Source: Chitinimonas_A lacunae (GTDB lineage Bacteria; Pseudomonadota; Gammaproteobacteria; Burkholderiales; Chitinimonadaceae). From it: DNA of 64,000 bases. Numbering within the stretch: position 1 is the stretch's first letter; each line of letters begins with the position of its first letter. A model generated the notes under the pieces. That model did not search any database and was not told the DNA's origin. It saw only the letters and a list, made by a program, of their open reading frames with translations. The stretch spans positions 4,650,001 to 4,714,000 of the forward strand of contig NZ_JBHSBU010000001.1 of assembly GCF_042650885.1 (NCBI RefSeq), in the 5' to 3' direction. Of the stretch, positions 51,745 through 60,616 are shown one piece after another. The position numbers were made by a program, and so were the translations under genes.

Positions 51745-52311
51745 ATGCTTCCGCGCATTCCCCATGTGATCGGTTTTGACGATGCCCCGTTCGAGCGCAG
51801 CCATCGCGGCGATGTGATGCTGGTTGGCATCGCCTGCGCCGGCACGCGGCTCGAAGGCGTGCTGTCCAGCCGCATCCGCCGTGATGGCGCCAATGCCACT
51901 AGGGCGGTGATCGAACGGGTCGAGCACAGCCGCTTTCGGCCGCAACTCCATGCTGTGCTGCTGCAAGGCATTGCCTTTGGTGGCTTCAATGTGGTCGATA
52001 TCCACGGCCTGGCCGCCGCAGTCGGGCTGCCGGTGCTGGTGGTGTGCCGGCATGAACCCGACCGCGACAGGATTCGGCAAACCCTGCTCAGCCATGTCGC
52101 CGGCGGCGCCAGAAAATGGCGGCTGATCGAGCAGGCCGGTCCGTCCGAGCCACTGGGTGGCCTATGGGTACAGAGAGCCGGCATCGATCTGTCACAGGCG
52201 GCCCATCTGCTCAGCGCCACCACGGGCCGCGGCAAGTTGCCCGAAGCGCTGCGGCTGGCGCATCTGGTGGCGGGTGGGGTGACGATGGGAGAATCGCAGA
52301 GCAGACCTTGA
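51745..52311 (+). CDS. DUF99-family protein (endonuclease dU-like)
   Basis: 188 residues of the DUF99 family, whose archaeal members include endonuclease dU, related to EndoV in fold. Hallmarks are HVIGFDDAPF at the N-terminus with the acidic pair, GVLSSRIRRDGANAT, HAVLLQGIAFGGFNVVDIHGLAAAVGLPVLVVCR and the C-terminal PEALRLAHLVAGG. The family is best known from archaea, so a bacterial copy is noteworthy. DNA-repair activity is inference. Confidence 0.78.
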   Translation: MLPRIPHVIGFDDAPFERSHRGDVMLVGIACAGTRLEGVLSSRIRRDGANATRAVIERVEHSRFRPQLHAVLLQGIAFGGFNVVDIHGLAAAVGLPVLVVCRHEPDRDRIRQTLLSHVAGGARKWRLIEQAGPSEPLGGLWVQRAGIDLSQAAHLLSATTGRGKLPEALRLAHLVAGGVTMGESQSRP

Positions 52312-52317
52312 TATCCT

Positions 52318-52350
52318 AACTATCCTTTGATCTTATTGATGGATAGTTAG
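52318..52350. terminator. Possible hairpin after DUF99 gene
   Basis: CTAACTATCC / GGATAGTTAG 10-bp perfect stem around 13 bases, 7 bases after the stop; no T-run follows, so it is a stem-loop of uncertain function. Confidence 0.4.
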
Positions 52351-52498
52351 TGTAGGAAGGTCTTGGGAAAATAAGGATTGTCTTTTAAGTAACTAGCTGA
52401 TTTGTATATGAAGCGGGAGTCTATGAGACCGATTTTCCGATCCTTTGAATAAAACACAGGTTATTTACTGTGATATTTGATGGGTGGAGTTTACTCTA

Positions 52499-52562
52499 TC
52501 CGCCTCCGCCTCCGCCTCCGCCTCCGCCTCCGCCTCCGCCTCCGCCTCCGCCTCCGCCTCCC
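52499..52562. repeat. Hexanucleotide tandem repeat (CCGCCT)n
   Basis: About ten perfect copies of CCGCCT in a row, ending 6 bases from the stop codon of emrB. It is in non-coding sequence. Multiples of six would not shift any frame even if it were translated. Confidence 0.95.
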
Positions 52563-52567
52563 ACCCC

Positions 52568-54154
52568 TCAATGCGCCACATCCGAGCTGGCCATCACCCG
52601 TTGTTTCTTCATCAGCATCAGCAAGGGCAGCATCAGGCAGATGGCGATCCCGAAGCCCATGAACAGATCGCTGAAGGCCAGCATCATGGCCTGTTTGTTG
52701 ATCTGGAGGTCGAGCAGCGCCCGGGCCTTGAGCGCCGCGAGGGCGCCAAGGTCGCCGTGGTGGTTGAAGAGTGACTCCAGCAGAGCCAGCCGTTCGCTGC
52801 TGGCGGGGTTGTCGTTGACCACATGGGCCATCAGGGCGGCGCGCTTGCCGGCTTCGAACTGACTCAGCAGCGTTGCCGACAGCGCGATGCCGACCGAGCC
52901 GCCGAGCTGGCGCACCAGGTTGTAGAGGCCGGTGGCGTCGGGAATGGTCGGTGCCGGGATATTGGCCAGCGTCAGATTATTGAGCGGCATAAAGACGAGC
53001 CCGAGACCAAAGCCGCGTTGCAGCAGCGGCCAGAAGAAATCTTCGCTGCCGGAGGCGGTGGTGAACAGATGGTGGCCCCACATCGAATAAAGGAACAACA
53101 GGGCACCCGTCACGATCAGCAGGCGGGCCGGCACGCCACGGGCGATCAGCTTGCTGGCGATCGGCATGGCAACCCCGGCGGCGATGGCCGAAGGCAGGAT
53201 CAGAAAACCGGTCTGCATGGCGTTGTAGCCCATCAGGGTCTGGGCGTAGACCGGGAACAGGAACACGGTCGAGAACAGCGCAGCGCCCAGCAGGAAGGTA
53301 AACACCAGTCCGGCCGAGAATTGGGTGTCGCGCAGGATATGGAGATTGACGATGGGATGGCGGATTTCGAGCTGGCGCACGATGAAAAAGCCGAGGCTGA
53401 CCACGCTGGTCACAGCGTAGCTGAGGATTTCGGCCGATTCGAACCAGTCGAGCTTTTCCCCGCGCTCCAGCATCAGTTGCAGCGCCCCGATGCCCAGTGC
53501 AAGCAGCAGCAGGCCCGGGTAATCGACCTGCCGCACCACTCGGCGATGGCGCGAATCGGGCACATAGAGTAGGGCCAGCAGCAGGGCGGCGGCGCCCAGG
53601 GGCAGGTTGATATAGAAGATCCACGGCCAGGAATAGGTCTCGGTCAGCCAGCCGCCCACGGTCGGGCCAAGCGAGGGGCCGAACATGATGCCGATGCCGA
53701 AGATCGCCATGGCCGAGGCCATTTCCTTGGCGGGAAACACTTCAAACAGCGTGGCTTGTGCCGTGGCGATCAAGCCGCCGCCGCCCAGACCCTGGACGAT
53801 GCGCCAGAACACCAGCGAACCCAGTGAATCGGCATTGCCGCAGGCCCAGGACGCCATGGTGAACAGCAGGATCGAACCGGCGAAATAATTGCGCCGGCCG
53901 AGCTGATTGGCCAGAAAACCCGAGATCGGCAGCACGATCACATTGGCCACCACATAGCCGATCGATACCCAGGTGATCTCGTCGAGCGTGGCGCCCAGCG
54001 TGCCCATCATATGGGGGACAGCGACGTTGACGATGCTGGTGTCGAGCAGTTCGAGCACGCAGGCCAGCGTCACCACCACCGCGATGATGCGGCGGTTGGC
54101 GTGGATGGAGGTGTCGTCGCGGCTGCGCGACAGTGCGGGAAGAAGGGGCTTCAT
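52568..54154 (-). CDS. emrB: DHA2-family multidrug efflux transporter (EmrB-like)
   Basis: 528 residues, 14 membrane helices of the MFS DHA2 family. Signatures are LELLDTSIVNVAVPHMMGTL (TM1), RRNYFAGSILLFTMASWACG, RIVQGLGGGGLIATAQATLFE (motif A/B region) and MFGPSLGPTVGGWLTE (motif C). It works with EmrA and TolC to export toxic compounds. Last of the tetR-emrA-emrB run. The 3' end is next to the hexanucleotide repeat. Confidence 0.93.
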   Translation of the reverse strand: MKPLLPALSRSRDDTSIHANRRIIAVVVTLACVLELLDTSIVNVAVPHMMGTLGATLDEITWVSIGYVVANVIVLPISGFLANQLGRRNYFAGSILLFTMASWACGNADSLGSLVFWRIVQGLGGGGLIATAQATLFEVFPAKEMASAMAIFGIGIMFGPSLGPTVGGWLTETYSWPWIFYINLPLGAAALLLALLYVPDSRHRRVVRQVDYPGLLLLALGIGALQLMLERGEKLDWFESAEILSYAVTSVVSLGFFIVRQLEIRHPIVNLHILRDTQFSAGLVFTFLLGAALFSTVFLFPVYAQTLMGYNAMQTGFLILPSAIAAGVAMPIASKLIARGVPARLLIVTGALLFLYSMWGHHLFTTASGSEDFFWPLLQRGFGLGLVFMPLNNLTLANIPAPTIPDATGLYNLVRQLGGSVGIALSATLLSQFEAGKRAALMAHVVNDNPASSERLALLESLFNHHGDLGALAALKARALLDLQINKQAMMLAFSDLFMGFGIAICLMLPLLMLMKKQRVMASSDVAH

Positions 54155-54239
54155 GACGGACTCCGGGGCTGAGGCCGGGCGGGAAACGGGCGCTTTGCCT
54201 CTGCGCCGCGAGACGACGCAGAGGCTGGGGCTGGGACGG

Positions 54240-55298
54240 TCAGCCGACGCGGATCGACGCTTCGACGCTCATCCCGGGGCGCAGCGGGGTGCTGTTGGGG
54301 TCGAAGCGGTCAAGCCGGATGCGTACGGGCAGCCGCTGTACCACCTTGGTGAAGTTGCCGCTGGCATTGTCAGGCGGCAGCAAGGTGAACTTGGCGCCGG
54401 TGGCCGGACTGAACGATTCGATATGGCCGCTGAAATGACGGTCCGGGTAGGCATCGACCACGATATCGGCGGGCATGCCGACCCGTACCCGGCCGATATC
54501 GGTTTCCTTGAGATTGGCGACGACCCAGACCTCATCGAGCGGCACCACGGTCATCAGTGGCTGACCGGCCTGGACCAGTTGGCCCACTTCGACCGCCTTG
54601 CGGCTGACGATGCCGCCGCTGGGGGCCTTGATGGTGGTGTCGCTGAGCTGGATCGCCGCCAGATCGCGCTGGGCACGCACGGCATCGACCTTGGCCTGGG
54701 CCGACTTGAGACCGGCCGAGGAGACGCCGATCTGGCGACTGGCCGCCAGTGCCGTGCCACGCGCGCTGCGCAACTGCGATTCGGCGGCGCGGGCACCGGT
54801 TTCGGCGGCGTCGAGCTGGGCCTGGGTGGCCATGCCCTTGGCCGCGAGCATCCGGGTACGGGCCAGATCGTTGCGGGCACGTTCGGCATTGGCTTCGGCC
54901 TGGGCAACGCTGGCACCTGCCGCGGCGGCCGTGGCCTCGGTGTAGCGCAACTGCGCCTCGGCCTGTCCGGTGTTGCCGCGCTCACCGGCGGCGGCACGGG
55001 CGATGGCGAGTTCGGCTTCGGCCTGGCTGAGGCGGGCGCGGTAGTCGCGGTCGTCGATCTTGACCAGCAGCGCGCCCGAGCGGATCGGCTGGTTATCGCT
55101 CACCCCGACTGCCTGCACATAGCCCGACACCCGGGCGGCAATCGGAATCAGATGGCCTTCGATCTGGGCATTGTCGGTTTCAACGAAGTGGCGGCCGTGC
55201 CAGAGATGGTAGCCAAGCCAGCCGCCGATGCCGACCAGCGCCAGGGCCAGCAGCAGGCGGGCTTTACCGGCCTTGGCCGGCGGGGAATCGTGTTGCAT
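54240..55298 (-). CDS. emrA: HlyD-family membrane fusion protein (EmrA-like)
   Basis: 352 residues. One N-terminal helix (~14-30), lipoyl half-motifs around QIEGHLIPIAARVSGYVQAV and TIKAPSGGIVSRKAVEVGQLVQAGQPLM, and a long alpha-hairpin (~90-195, AEAELAIARAAAGERGN ... LDAAETGARAAESQLR) for contact with the outer-membrane channel. Beta-barrel domain at the C-terminus. It is 8 bases downstream of the tetR gene and precedes emrB. Confidence 0.92.
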   Translation of the reverse strand: MQHDSPPAKAGKARLLLALALVGIGGWLGYHLWHGRHFVETDNAQIEGHLIPIAARVSGYVQAVGVSDNQPIRSGALLVKIDDRDYRARLSQAEAELAIARAAAGERGNTGQAEAQLRYTEATAAAAGASVAQAEANAERARNDLARTRMLAAKGMATQAQLDAAETGARAAESQLRSARGTALAASRQIGVSSAGLKSAQAKVDAVRAQRDLAAIQLSDTTIKAPSGGIVSRKAVEVGQLVQAGQPLMTVVPLDEVWVVANLKETDIGRVRVGMPADIVVDAYPDRHFSGHIESFSPATGAKFTLLPPDNASGNFTKVVQRLPVRIRLDRFDPNSTPLRPGMSVEASIRVG

Positions 55299-55306
55299 GG
55301 AGACTC

Positions 55307-55957
55307 CTAATCAAAGCGCGTGGCCGTTGCCCGGGCATCGATGCCTTGCAGCAGGATGTCATAGTGGAAACGGGCAAACTCGACCAGATCGATGGACTCA
55401 TCGCCCAGCGGGGCGAAGCTGCGCTGCCAGATATTGATCATCAGCAGCGGGGCAGTGATTTCCCGGGTCAACAGCGCTACGTCGACCGGGCGGAATTCGC
55501 CATCCTGGATGCCGCGTTCGATCACCGTGCTGAACAGCCGCCGGCTGCGCAGCACCACTTCATCGAGATAAAAGCGCGCCAGATCGGGGAAATTGGCCGC
55601 TTCGGCCATCATCAGTTTCGACAGGCAGCCCGAATGCGGCTGCGACAGCAGCACCGCCCAGGCGTCGAGCAGACGGCGCAATAGCGAGCGGGCATCGTCG
55701 CGATGGTCAGCCACCAGGTCTTCGGCGAATTCGATATGGGGCAGCACGGTTTCGCGCACGGCGGCTTTGAACAGCTCTTCCTTGTTGGCGAAATACAGAT
55801 ACAGCGTGCCCTTGGTGACCCCGGCGCGGCTGGCGACATCATCGAGCCGGGTATTGGCATAACCGCGTTCACCGAATAGGGCGAGCGCAGCGGCGAGGAT
55901 TTCGGCGGGACGGGCATCCTTGCGCCGTTGCCAGCGCGGGGAACACGGTGTGGTCAT
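55307..55957 (-). CDS. TetR-family regulator of the emrAB-like pump
   Basis: 216 residues from MTTPCSPRWQ (a methionine two codons upstream is possible). HTH ~15-60 (AEILAAALALFGERGYANTRLDDVASRAGVTKGTLYLYFANKEELF). The C-terminal ligand domain resembles TetR_C members next to efflux pumps. It is first in the tetR-emrA-emrB operon and the dyad at 55975-56015 just upstream is a likely autoregulatory operator. Ligand unknown. Confidence 0.9.
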   Translation of the reverse strand: MTTPCSPRWQRRKDARPAEILAAALALFGERGYANTRLDDVASRAGVTKGTLYLYFANKEELFKAAVRETVLPHIEFAEDLVADHRDDARSLLRRLLDAWAVLLSQPHSGCLSKLMMAEAANFPDLARFYLDEVVLRSRRLFSTVIERGIQDGEFRPVDVALLTREITAPLLMINIWQRSFAPLGDESIDLVEFARFHYDILLQGIDARATATRFD

Positions 55958-55974
55958 GACCATTCCGATATTGA

Positions 55975-56015
55975 TGACTTGCCGGTAATTTATTTTATTG
56001 CTGACCGGTAAGTCA
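55975..56015. promoter_or_regulatory. Operator-like inverted repeat upstream of tetR
   Basis: TGACTTGCCGGTA (55975-55987) and its inverted partner GACCGGTAAGTCA (56003-56015), 15 bases apart, matching at 11 of 13 positions. It lies between tetR and the divergent hydrolase gene. A binding site for the TetR protein is the natural reading; unproven. Confidence 0.65.
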
Positions 56016-56085
56016 ACAAGGGAATTGCCCTGGCTCAACGATTGGTCTAGGGTAGCTAGGCATTTCCTTTTTTCCGGATGTCGCT

Positions 56086-56892
56086 GTGACTGATCTGTCG
56101 CTTGAACTTGTCTGCGCCCACCCCGACCTCCCCGGTTCCCATCCGCCCTTATTGTTTCTCCATGGTGCCTACGCCGCTGCCTGGTGCTGGCAGCCGTATT
56201 TCCTGCCGTATTTCGCTGCGCAGGGTTATTCGGCCTGGGCGCTCAGTCTGCGCGGCCATGGCCGCAGCGATGGCCATGGGACCTTGGCGTCCTGGGGCAT
56301 CGACGACTATGTCGACGATCTGGCCTGGGCCGTGGGCCAGATCGAAGCCCATCACGGGCGCCCGCCGATACTGATCGCCCATTCGATGGGCGCGTTTGTG
56401 GCGCTGCGTCTTGCCCGGCAGCGATTGCTCCCCGGGCTTGCACTATTGGCGCCGGTACCGCCGGCAGGTCTGCTTGGCTCCACCTTGTCGCTGCTGTGGC
56501 GTGATCCGCTTTTATTGTGGGAACTCAATCTGGTCCAGCACGGCCGCCAGGTACCGCAACTGTCCAGCTTGCGCCGGCTGCTGTTTTCACCCGATATGCC
56601 GGAAACCGAGCTGGCCGGCTATGCCCGCCGCTTCCAGCGCGAATCGGACCGCGCCTTGCTGGAGATGAGCCTGCCGCAATTCGATCTGCGTCCACCGCTT
56701 GGCTCGCCGCCGCTGCTGGTGCTGGGCAGCCGCGATGACCACTTGATGCCCGCCATGCTGGTCGAAGCGGCGGCGATGAGCTTGGGGCAGCCGGTACAAC
56801 TGGTCGATGGCCTGGGCCATGTGCTGATGCTCGATACCCGCTGGCGGCTGGTGGCCGATTCGCTGCGGCAGTGGCTGGAGCAGGGAAAATGA
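56086..56892 (+). CDS. Alpha/beta hydrolase
   Basis: 268 residues from a GTG start at 56086; the ATG seven bases upstream is out of frame and ends at once. Alpha/beta-hydrolase fold: oxyanion loop LLFLHGAYAAAWCW, nucleophile elbow AHSMGAF with Ser, acid in GSRDDHLMPAM, and His in GLGHVLMLD. Lipase/esterase-type, substrate unknown. Divergent from tetR across the dyad, and the stop overlaps the next gene by 4 bases. Confidence 0.85.
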   Translation: MTDLSLELVCAHPDLPGSHPPLLFLHGAYAAAWCWQPYFLPYFAAQGYSAWALSLRGHGRSDGHGTLASWGIDDYVDDLAWAVGQIEAHHGRPPILIAHSMGAFVALRLARQRLLPGLALLAPVPPAGLLGSTLSLLWRDPLLLWELNLVQHGRQVPQLSSLRRLLFSPDMPETELAGYARRFQRESDRALLEMSLPQFDLRPPLGSPPLLVLGSRDDHLMPAMLVEAAAMSLGQPVQLVDGLGHVLMLDTRWRLVADSLRQWLEQGK

Positions 56893-57386
56893 AGCGGGCA
56901 CTGTGTCTGATCGTCTGCGCCACGCTGCTTGCTGGCTGCGGCAGCACGCCGCCCAAGCGCAAGGCCGGACCGACCAATCTGAGCCTTGCCCGGATCGAAG
57001 CGACCGGCAGCGGCCGCGAAGTCGTGATGTATGCCCTGGGATTACTCGATGTGGGCTACCGCTTCGGCGGCAAGAATCCCGAAGCGGGACTCGATTGCAG
57101 CGGGATGGTGAGCTTTATCTTCCGCAACGCCATCGGCCTGCGCCTGCAAGGCAGCGCCGCCGATATGGCACGGCTGGGACGGCCGGTCGAGCCCGATCGG
57201 CTCAAGGCAGGCGATCTGGTGTTCTTCAATACCCTGGGCCGCGCTTTTTCCCATGTCGGCATCTATATCGGGGACGACAAATTTATCCATGCCCCGACCA
57301 GCAATGGCCGGATTCGGGTTGACAGCCTCAAGCAGACTTACTACGCCAAGCGTTTTGAGGCGGCGCGGACCTTTCTTGAGGGATGA
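56889..57386 (+). CDS. NlpC/P60 lipoprotein endopeptidase
   Basis: 165 residues. Signal peptide with lipobox LLAGCGS (Cys at ~17), then NlpC/P60 (C40) domain: catalytic Cys in NPEAGLDCSGMVSFIF, His in HVGIYIGDDKFIH and a third polar residue in HAPTSNGRI. Such enzymes cut peptide stems in peptidoglycan. The start overlaps the hydrolase stop (ATGA). No hairpin follows; an AT-rich repeat copy starts 10 bases on. Confidence 0.9.
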   Translation: MKRALCLIVCATLLAGCGSTPPKRKAGPTNLSLARIEATGSGREVVMYALGLLDVGYRFGGKNPEAGLDCSGMVSFIFRNAIGLRLQGSAADMARLGRPVEPDRLKAGDLVFFNTLGRAFSHVGIYIGDDKFIHAPTSNGRIRVDSLKQTYYAKRFEAARTFLEG

Positions 57387-57395
57387 AGCGGCTAA

Positions 57396-57468
57396 TGGAA
57401 AAATTCAGGAAAAATATCTGCAAGACTCAGTGCGGGATATAAAAGAAAATAAACTCTTTATCTTTGCC
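57396..57468 (+). repeat. AT-rich dispersed repeat, copy 7
   Basis: Reads AATTCAGGAAAAATATCTGC, then AAGACTC, then about 14 bases later TAAAAGAAAATAAACTC. Closest to the copy at 3408. It starts 10 bases after the nlpC stop, same direction. Confidence 0.75.
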
Positions 57469-57563
57469 TTCACGAGCACGGCATCCTAGCCCATGAAACC
57501 GGAGGAGATGGGTAGGCAGGCAGCAGTCCGTCCTGTCTGATGGTTCTGTTAGCGCATTGCCAA

Positions 57564-57658
57564 CCAATCCGGAGTCAGCGTATCCGGACCTCAAGCCGCA
57601 GGTGCATAGCGCTCAACCAGGCTTGGCAGCGACTCCGATTTAAACGGAAATGCTCTGG
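57564..57658 (+). repeat. GC-rich dispersed repeat, copy 3
   Basis: Aligns with 21045-21140: CCAATCCGGAGTCAGCGTAT, CCGGACCTCAAGCCGCAGGT, AGCGCTCAACCAGGCTTGGC and TAAACGGAAATGCTCTGG. No inverted right arm is seen, unlike the 21 kb copy. Confidence 0.7.
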
Positions 57659-57818
57659 GCTTCCCCTGTGTTTCCCAGTGGAGACAATGGTTCCGCTTGA
57701 GCTCATGGACGAAGCGCTGGACACGGCTTTTCACGGCGGCCGTGACCGTCTGGCTGGGTAGGGGTGTTGGCTGCCAAGTGCGTTGGCCACTTCGCTGCAC
57801 TATCCGGTGACAGGACAA

Positions 57819-57850
57819 TAGAAAAAGGAGCCTTGCGGCTCCTTTTCAAC
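57819..57850. terminator. Terminator after livF
   Basis: GAAAAGGAGCC / GGCTCCTTTTC stem with TTGC loop; T-run on the minus strand, ending the liv operon. Confidence 0.88.
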
Positions 57851-57917
57851 TACCCATGGCTCCAATCGTCCCGAAACTGCCGGGTAGCTTGGAGGCCATA
57901 TCCGAGCCAAAGCGCTA

Positions 57918-58640
57918 TCAATCGCCCAGGTAAGCGTGCTGCACCTTTTCGTTCGACAGCAGTGCTTCGGAGCTGTCGGCAAAGGTGATGCGGCCGCTTT
58001 CCATCACATAGCCACGGTTGGCGGTCTTGAGCGCCAGTTTGGCGTTCTGTTCCACCAGCAGCATGGTGACGCCTTCGGCGGCGATCGTGCGGATGATCTC
58101 GAAGATCTTCTGCACGATGATCGGCGCCAGGCCCATGGACGGTTCATCGAGCAGCAGCAGCTTGGGACGGCTCAGCATGGCGCGGCCCATGGCCACCATC
58201 TGCTGCTCGCCGCCCGACAGGGTGCCGGCGAGCTGCTTATAGCGTTCCTTGAGACGCGGGAACAGGGTATAGACCCGTTCGATGTCCTTCTGGATTTCGT
58301 CCTTGTCGCTGCGATAGTAGGCGCCCATCAGCAGGTTTTCTTCGACGGTCAGACGGCCGAAGATACCGCGACCTTCGGGCACCATGGCCAGACCGCGCTG
58401 CACATAGTGATGCACCGGCAGGCGGGCGGTCGATTCGCCCTGATAGGTGATGGTGCCGGCATTGGGCTTGAGCATGCCGGACAGGGTCTTCAGCGTGGTG
58501 GTCTTGCCGGCGCCGTTGGCGCCGATCAGGGCTACCAGTTCGCCCTGCTTGATTTCCAGATCGATGCCCCTGACCGCCTGGATGCCGCCGTAGGCGACTT
58601 GCAGTCCCTTGACTTCGAGCAGGGTGGGTGGGTTGCTCAT
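57918..58640 (-). CDS. livF: Branched-chain amino-acid ABC transporter ATPase LivF
   Basis: 240 residues. Walker A GANGAGKTT, signature LSGGEQQMVAMGRAMLSRPKLLLLDEPSMGLAP, H-loop in LLVEQNAK. Last gene of livKHMGF. It energises import of Leu/Ile/Val or related amino acids together with LivG. Confidence 0.95.
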   Translation of the reverse strand: MSNPPTLLEVKGLQVAYGGIQAVRGIDLEIKQGELVALIGANGAGKTTTLKTLSGMLKPNAGTITYQGESTARLPVHHYVQRGLAMVPEGRGIFGRLTVEENLLMGAYYRSDKDEIQKDIERVYTLFPRLKERYKQLAGTLSGGEQQMVAMGRAMLSRPKLLLLDEPSMGLAPIIVQKIFEIIRTIAAEGVTMLLVEQNAKLALKTANRGYVMESGRITFADSSEALLSNEKVQHAYLGD

Positions 58641-58653
58641 CGGTATCTTTCCC

Positions 58654-59416
<763 letters not shown>

Positions 59417-59424
<8 letters not shown>

Positions 59425-60598
59425 GCTTGGCCTCCCTGGCGGCGTCTTTGGCGATTTCCCCGGCGGCTTCCGAAGCGGCCGCTTCGGCTGCCTTGGGGTC
59501 GTCTTCGTGGAATTCGGCCTTGCGGCGCTTCGACGGCCACAGACCTTCCGGACGCACCAGCATCACCACGATCAGCGCCAGACCGAACAGCAGCATGCGC
59601 AGGGTTTCCGGATCGACCAGGCGTTTGCCGATCAGCTTGTCCTGGAGCGGGTTGATGATGTCGCGCAGCACTTCAGGCGTCACCGACAGCAGCACCGCCC
59701 CCAGGATCACGCCCGGGATATGGCCCATGCCGCCCAGCACCACCATGGCCAGCACCATGATCGACTCCATCAGGATAAAGCTCTCGGGCGAGACAAAGCC
59801 CTGGAAGCTCGCGAACATCGCTCCCGACACGCCACCGAAACTCGCGCCCATGGCAAAGGCCAGCAGCTTGACGTTACGGGTGTTGATGCCCATGGCGTTG
59901 GCAGCGATCTCATCCTCGCGGATGGCCACCCAGGCGCGACCGATACGCGAATCCTGCAAGCGGATCGACACGAAGATGATCAGCATGGTCAGCGCCAGGA
60001 ACAGATAGTAGTGCTGGTGGACCGACTGAAACTCCAGGCCGAACAGATGGATCGGTTCGGACAGCTTGTGACCGAACAGCGATACCGGCTCGATCAGGTT
60101 GACGCCCTGCGGGCCGTTGGTCAGGTTGACCGGACGGTCGAGGTTGTTCATGAACAGGCGGATGATTTCGCCGAAACCCAGCGTCACGATGGCCAGATAG
60201 TCGCCGCGCAGCTTGAGGGTCGGACTGCCCAGCAATACCCCGAAGGCGCCGGCCACGGCTGCGGCGATCGGCAGCAGAATCCAGATCGACGGCCCGAGTA
60301 TCCATTCCAGCCCGGTGCCTTGCAGCAACCCCACCAGATGCGGCGAGTTGAGCAGGGCATACAGATAGGCCCCGACGGCGTAGAAGGCGATATAGCCCAG
60401 GTCGAGCAGACCGGCGTAGCCGACCACGATATTGAGACCGAGCGCCAGCATCACATAGAGCATGGCGAAGTCCAGGGTACGGATCCAGGTCTTGCCCAGC
60501 AGACCGCCGACCACAAAGGGCAGGACGGCCAGGACGATGGCGATCACCACGGAGCTGATAAAAGCCGCCTGGCGAGATTGCTTGAGGTTGTACAACAT
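59417..60598 (-). CDS. livM: Branched-chain amino-acid ABC permease LivM
   Basis: 393 residues with about ten membrane helices. LNIVVGYAGLLDLGYIAFYAVGAYLYALL and GLPLIEP-like central loop are typical of LivM, and the EAA-type loop is in SRIGRAWVAIREDEIAANAMGIN. The C-terminus has an added acidic/Ala-rich tail (ca. residues 360-393). It follows livH by 19 bases. Confidence 0.94.
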
Positions 60599-60616
60599 GG
60601 CTTGGCGTCCTCTCGA

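Larger units (their letters stand above)
57387..57917. other. Intergenic gap with two repeat copies, no gene seen
   Basis: 531 bases between nlpC and the 3' end of livF. It holds one AT-rich and one GC-rich repeat copy and the livF terminator; the few short open frames have no resemblance to proteins. Confidence 0.6.

Noticed and set aside
52499..52562. CRISPR array or phase-variable coding repeat
   Set aside because: Units are 6 bases without spacers, and the array is outside the coding frame and in multiples of three.
52470..52774. Pro- or Ala/Ser-repeat proteins encoded by the hexanucleotide array
   Set aside because: They arise from the CCGCCT array and antisense emrB; no start site or conservation signal.
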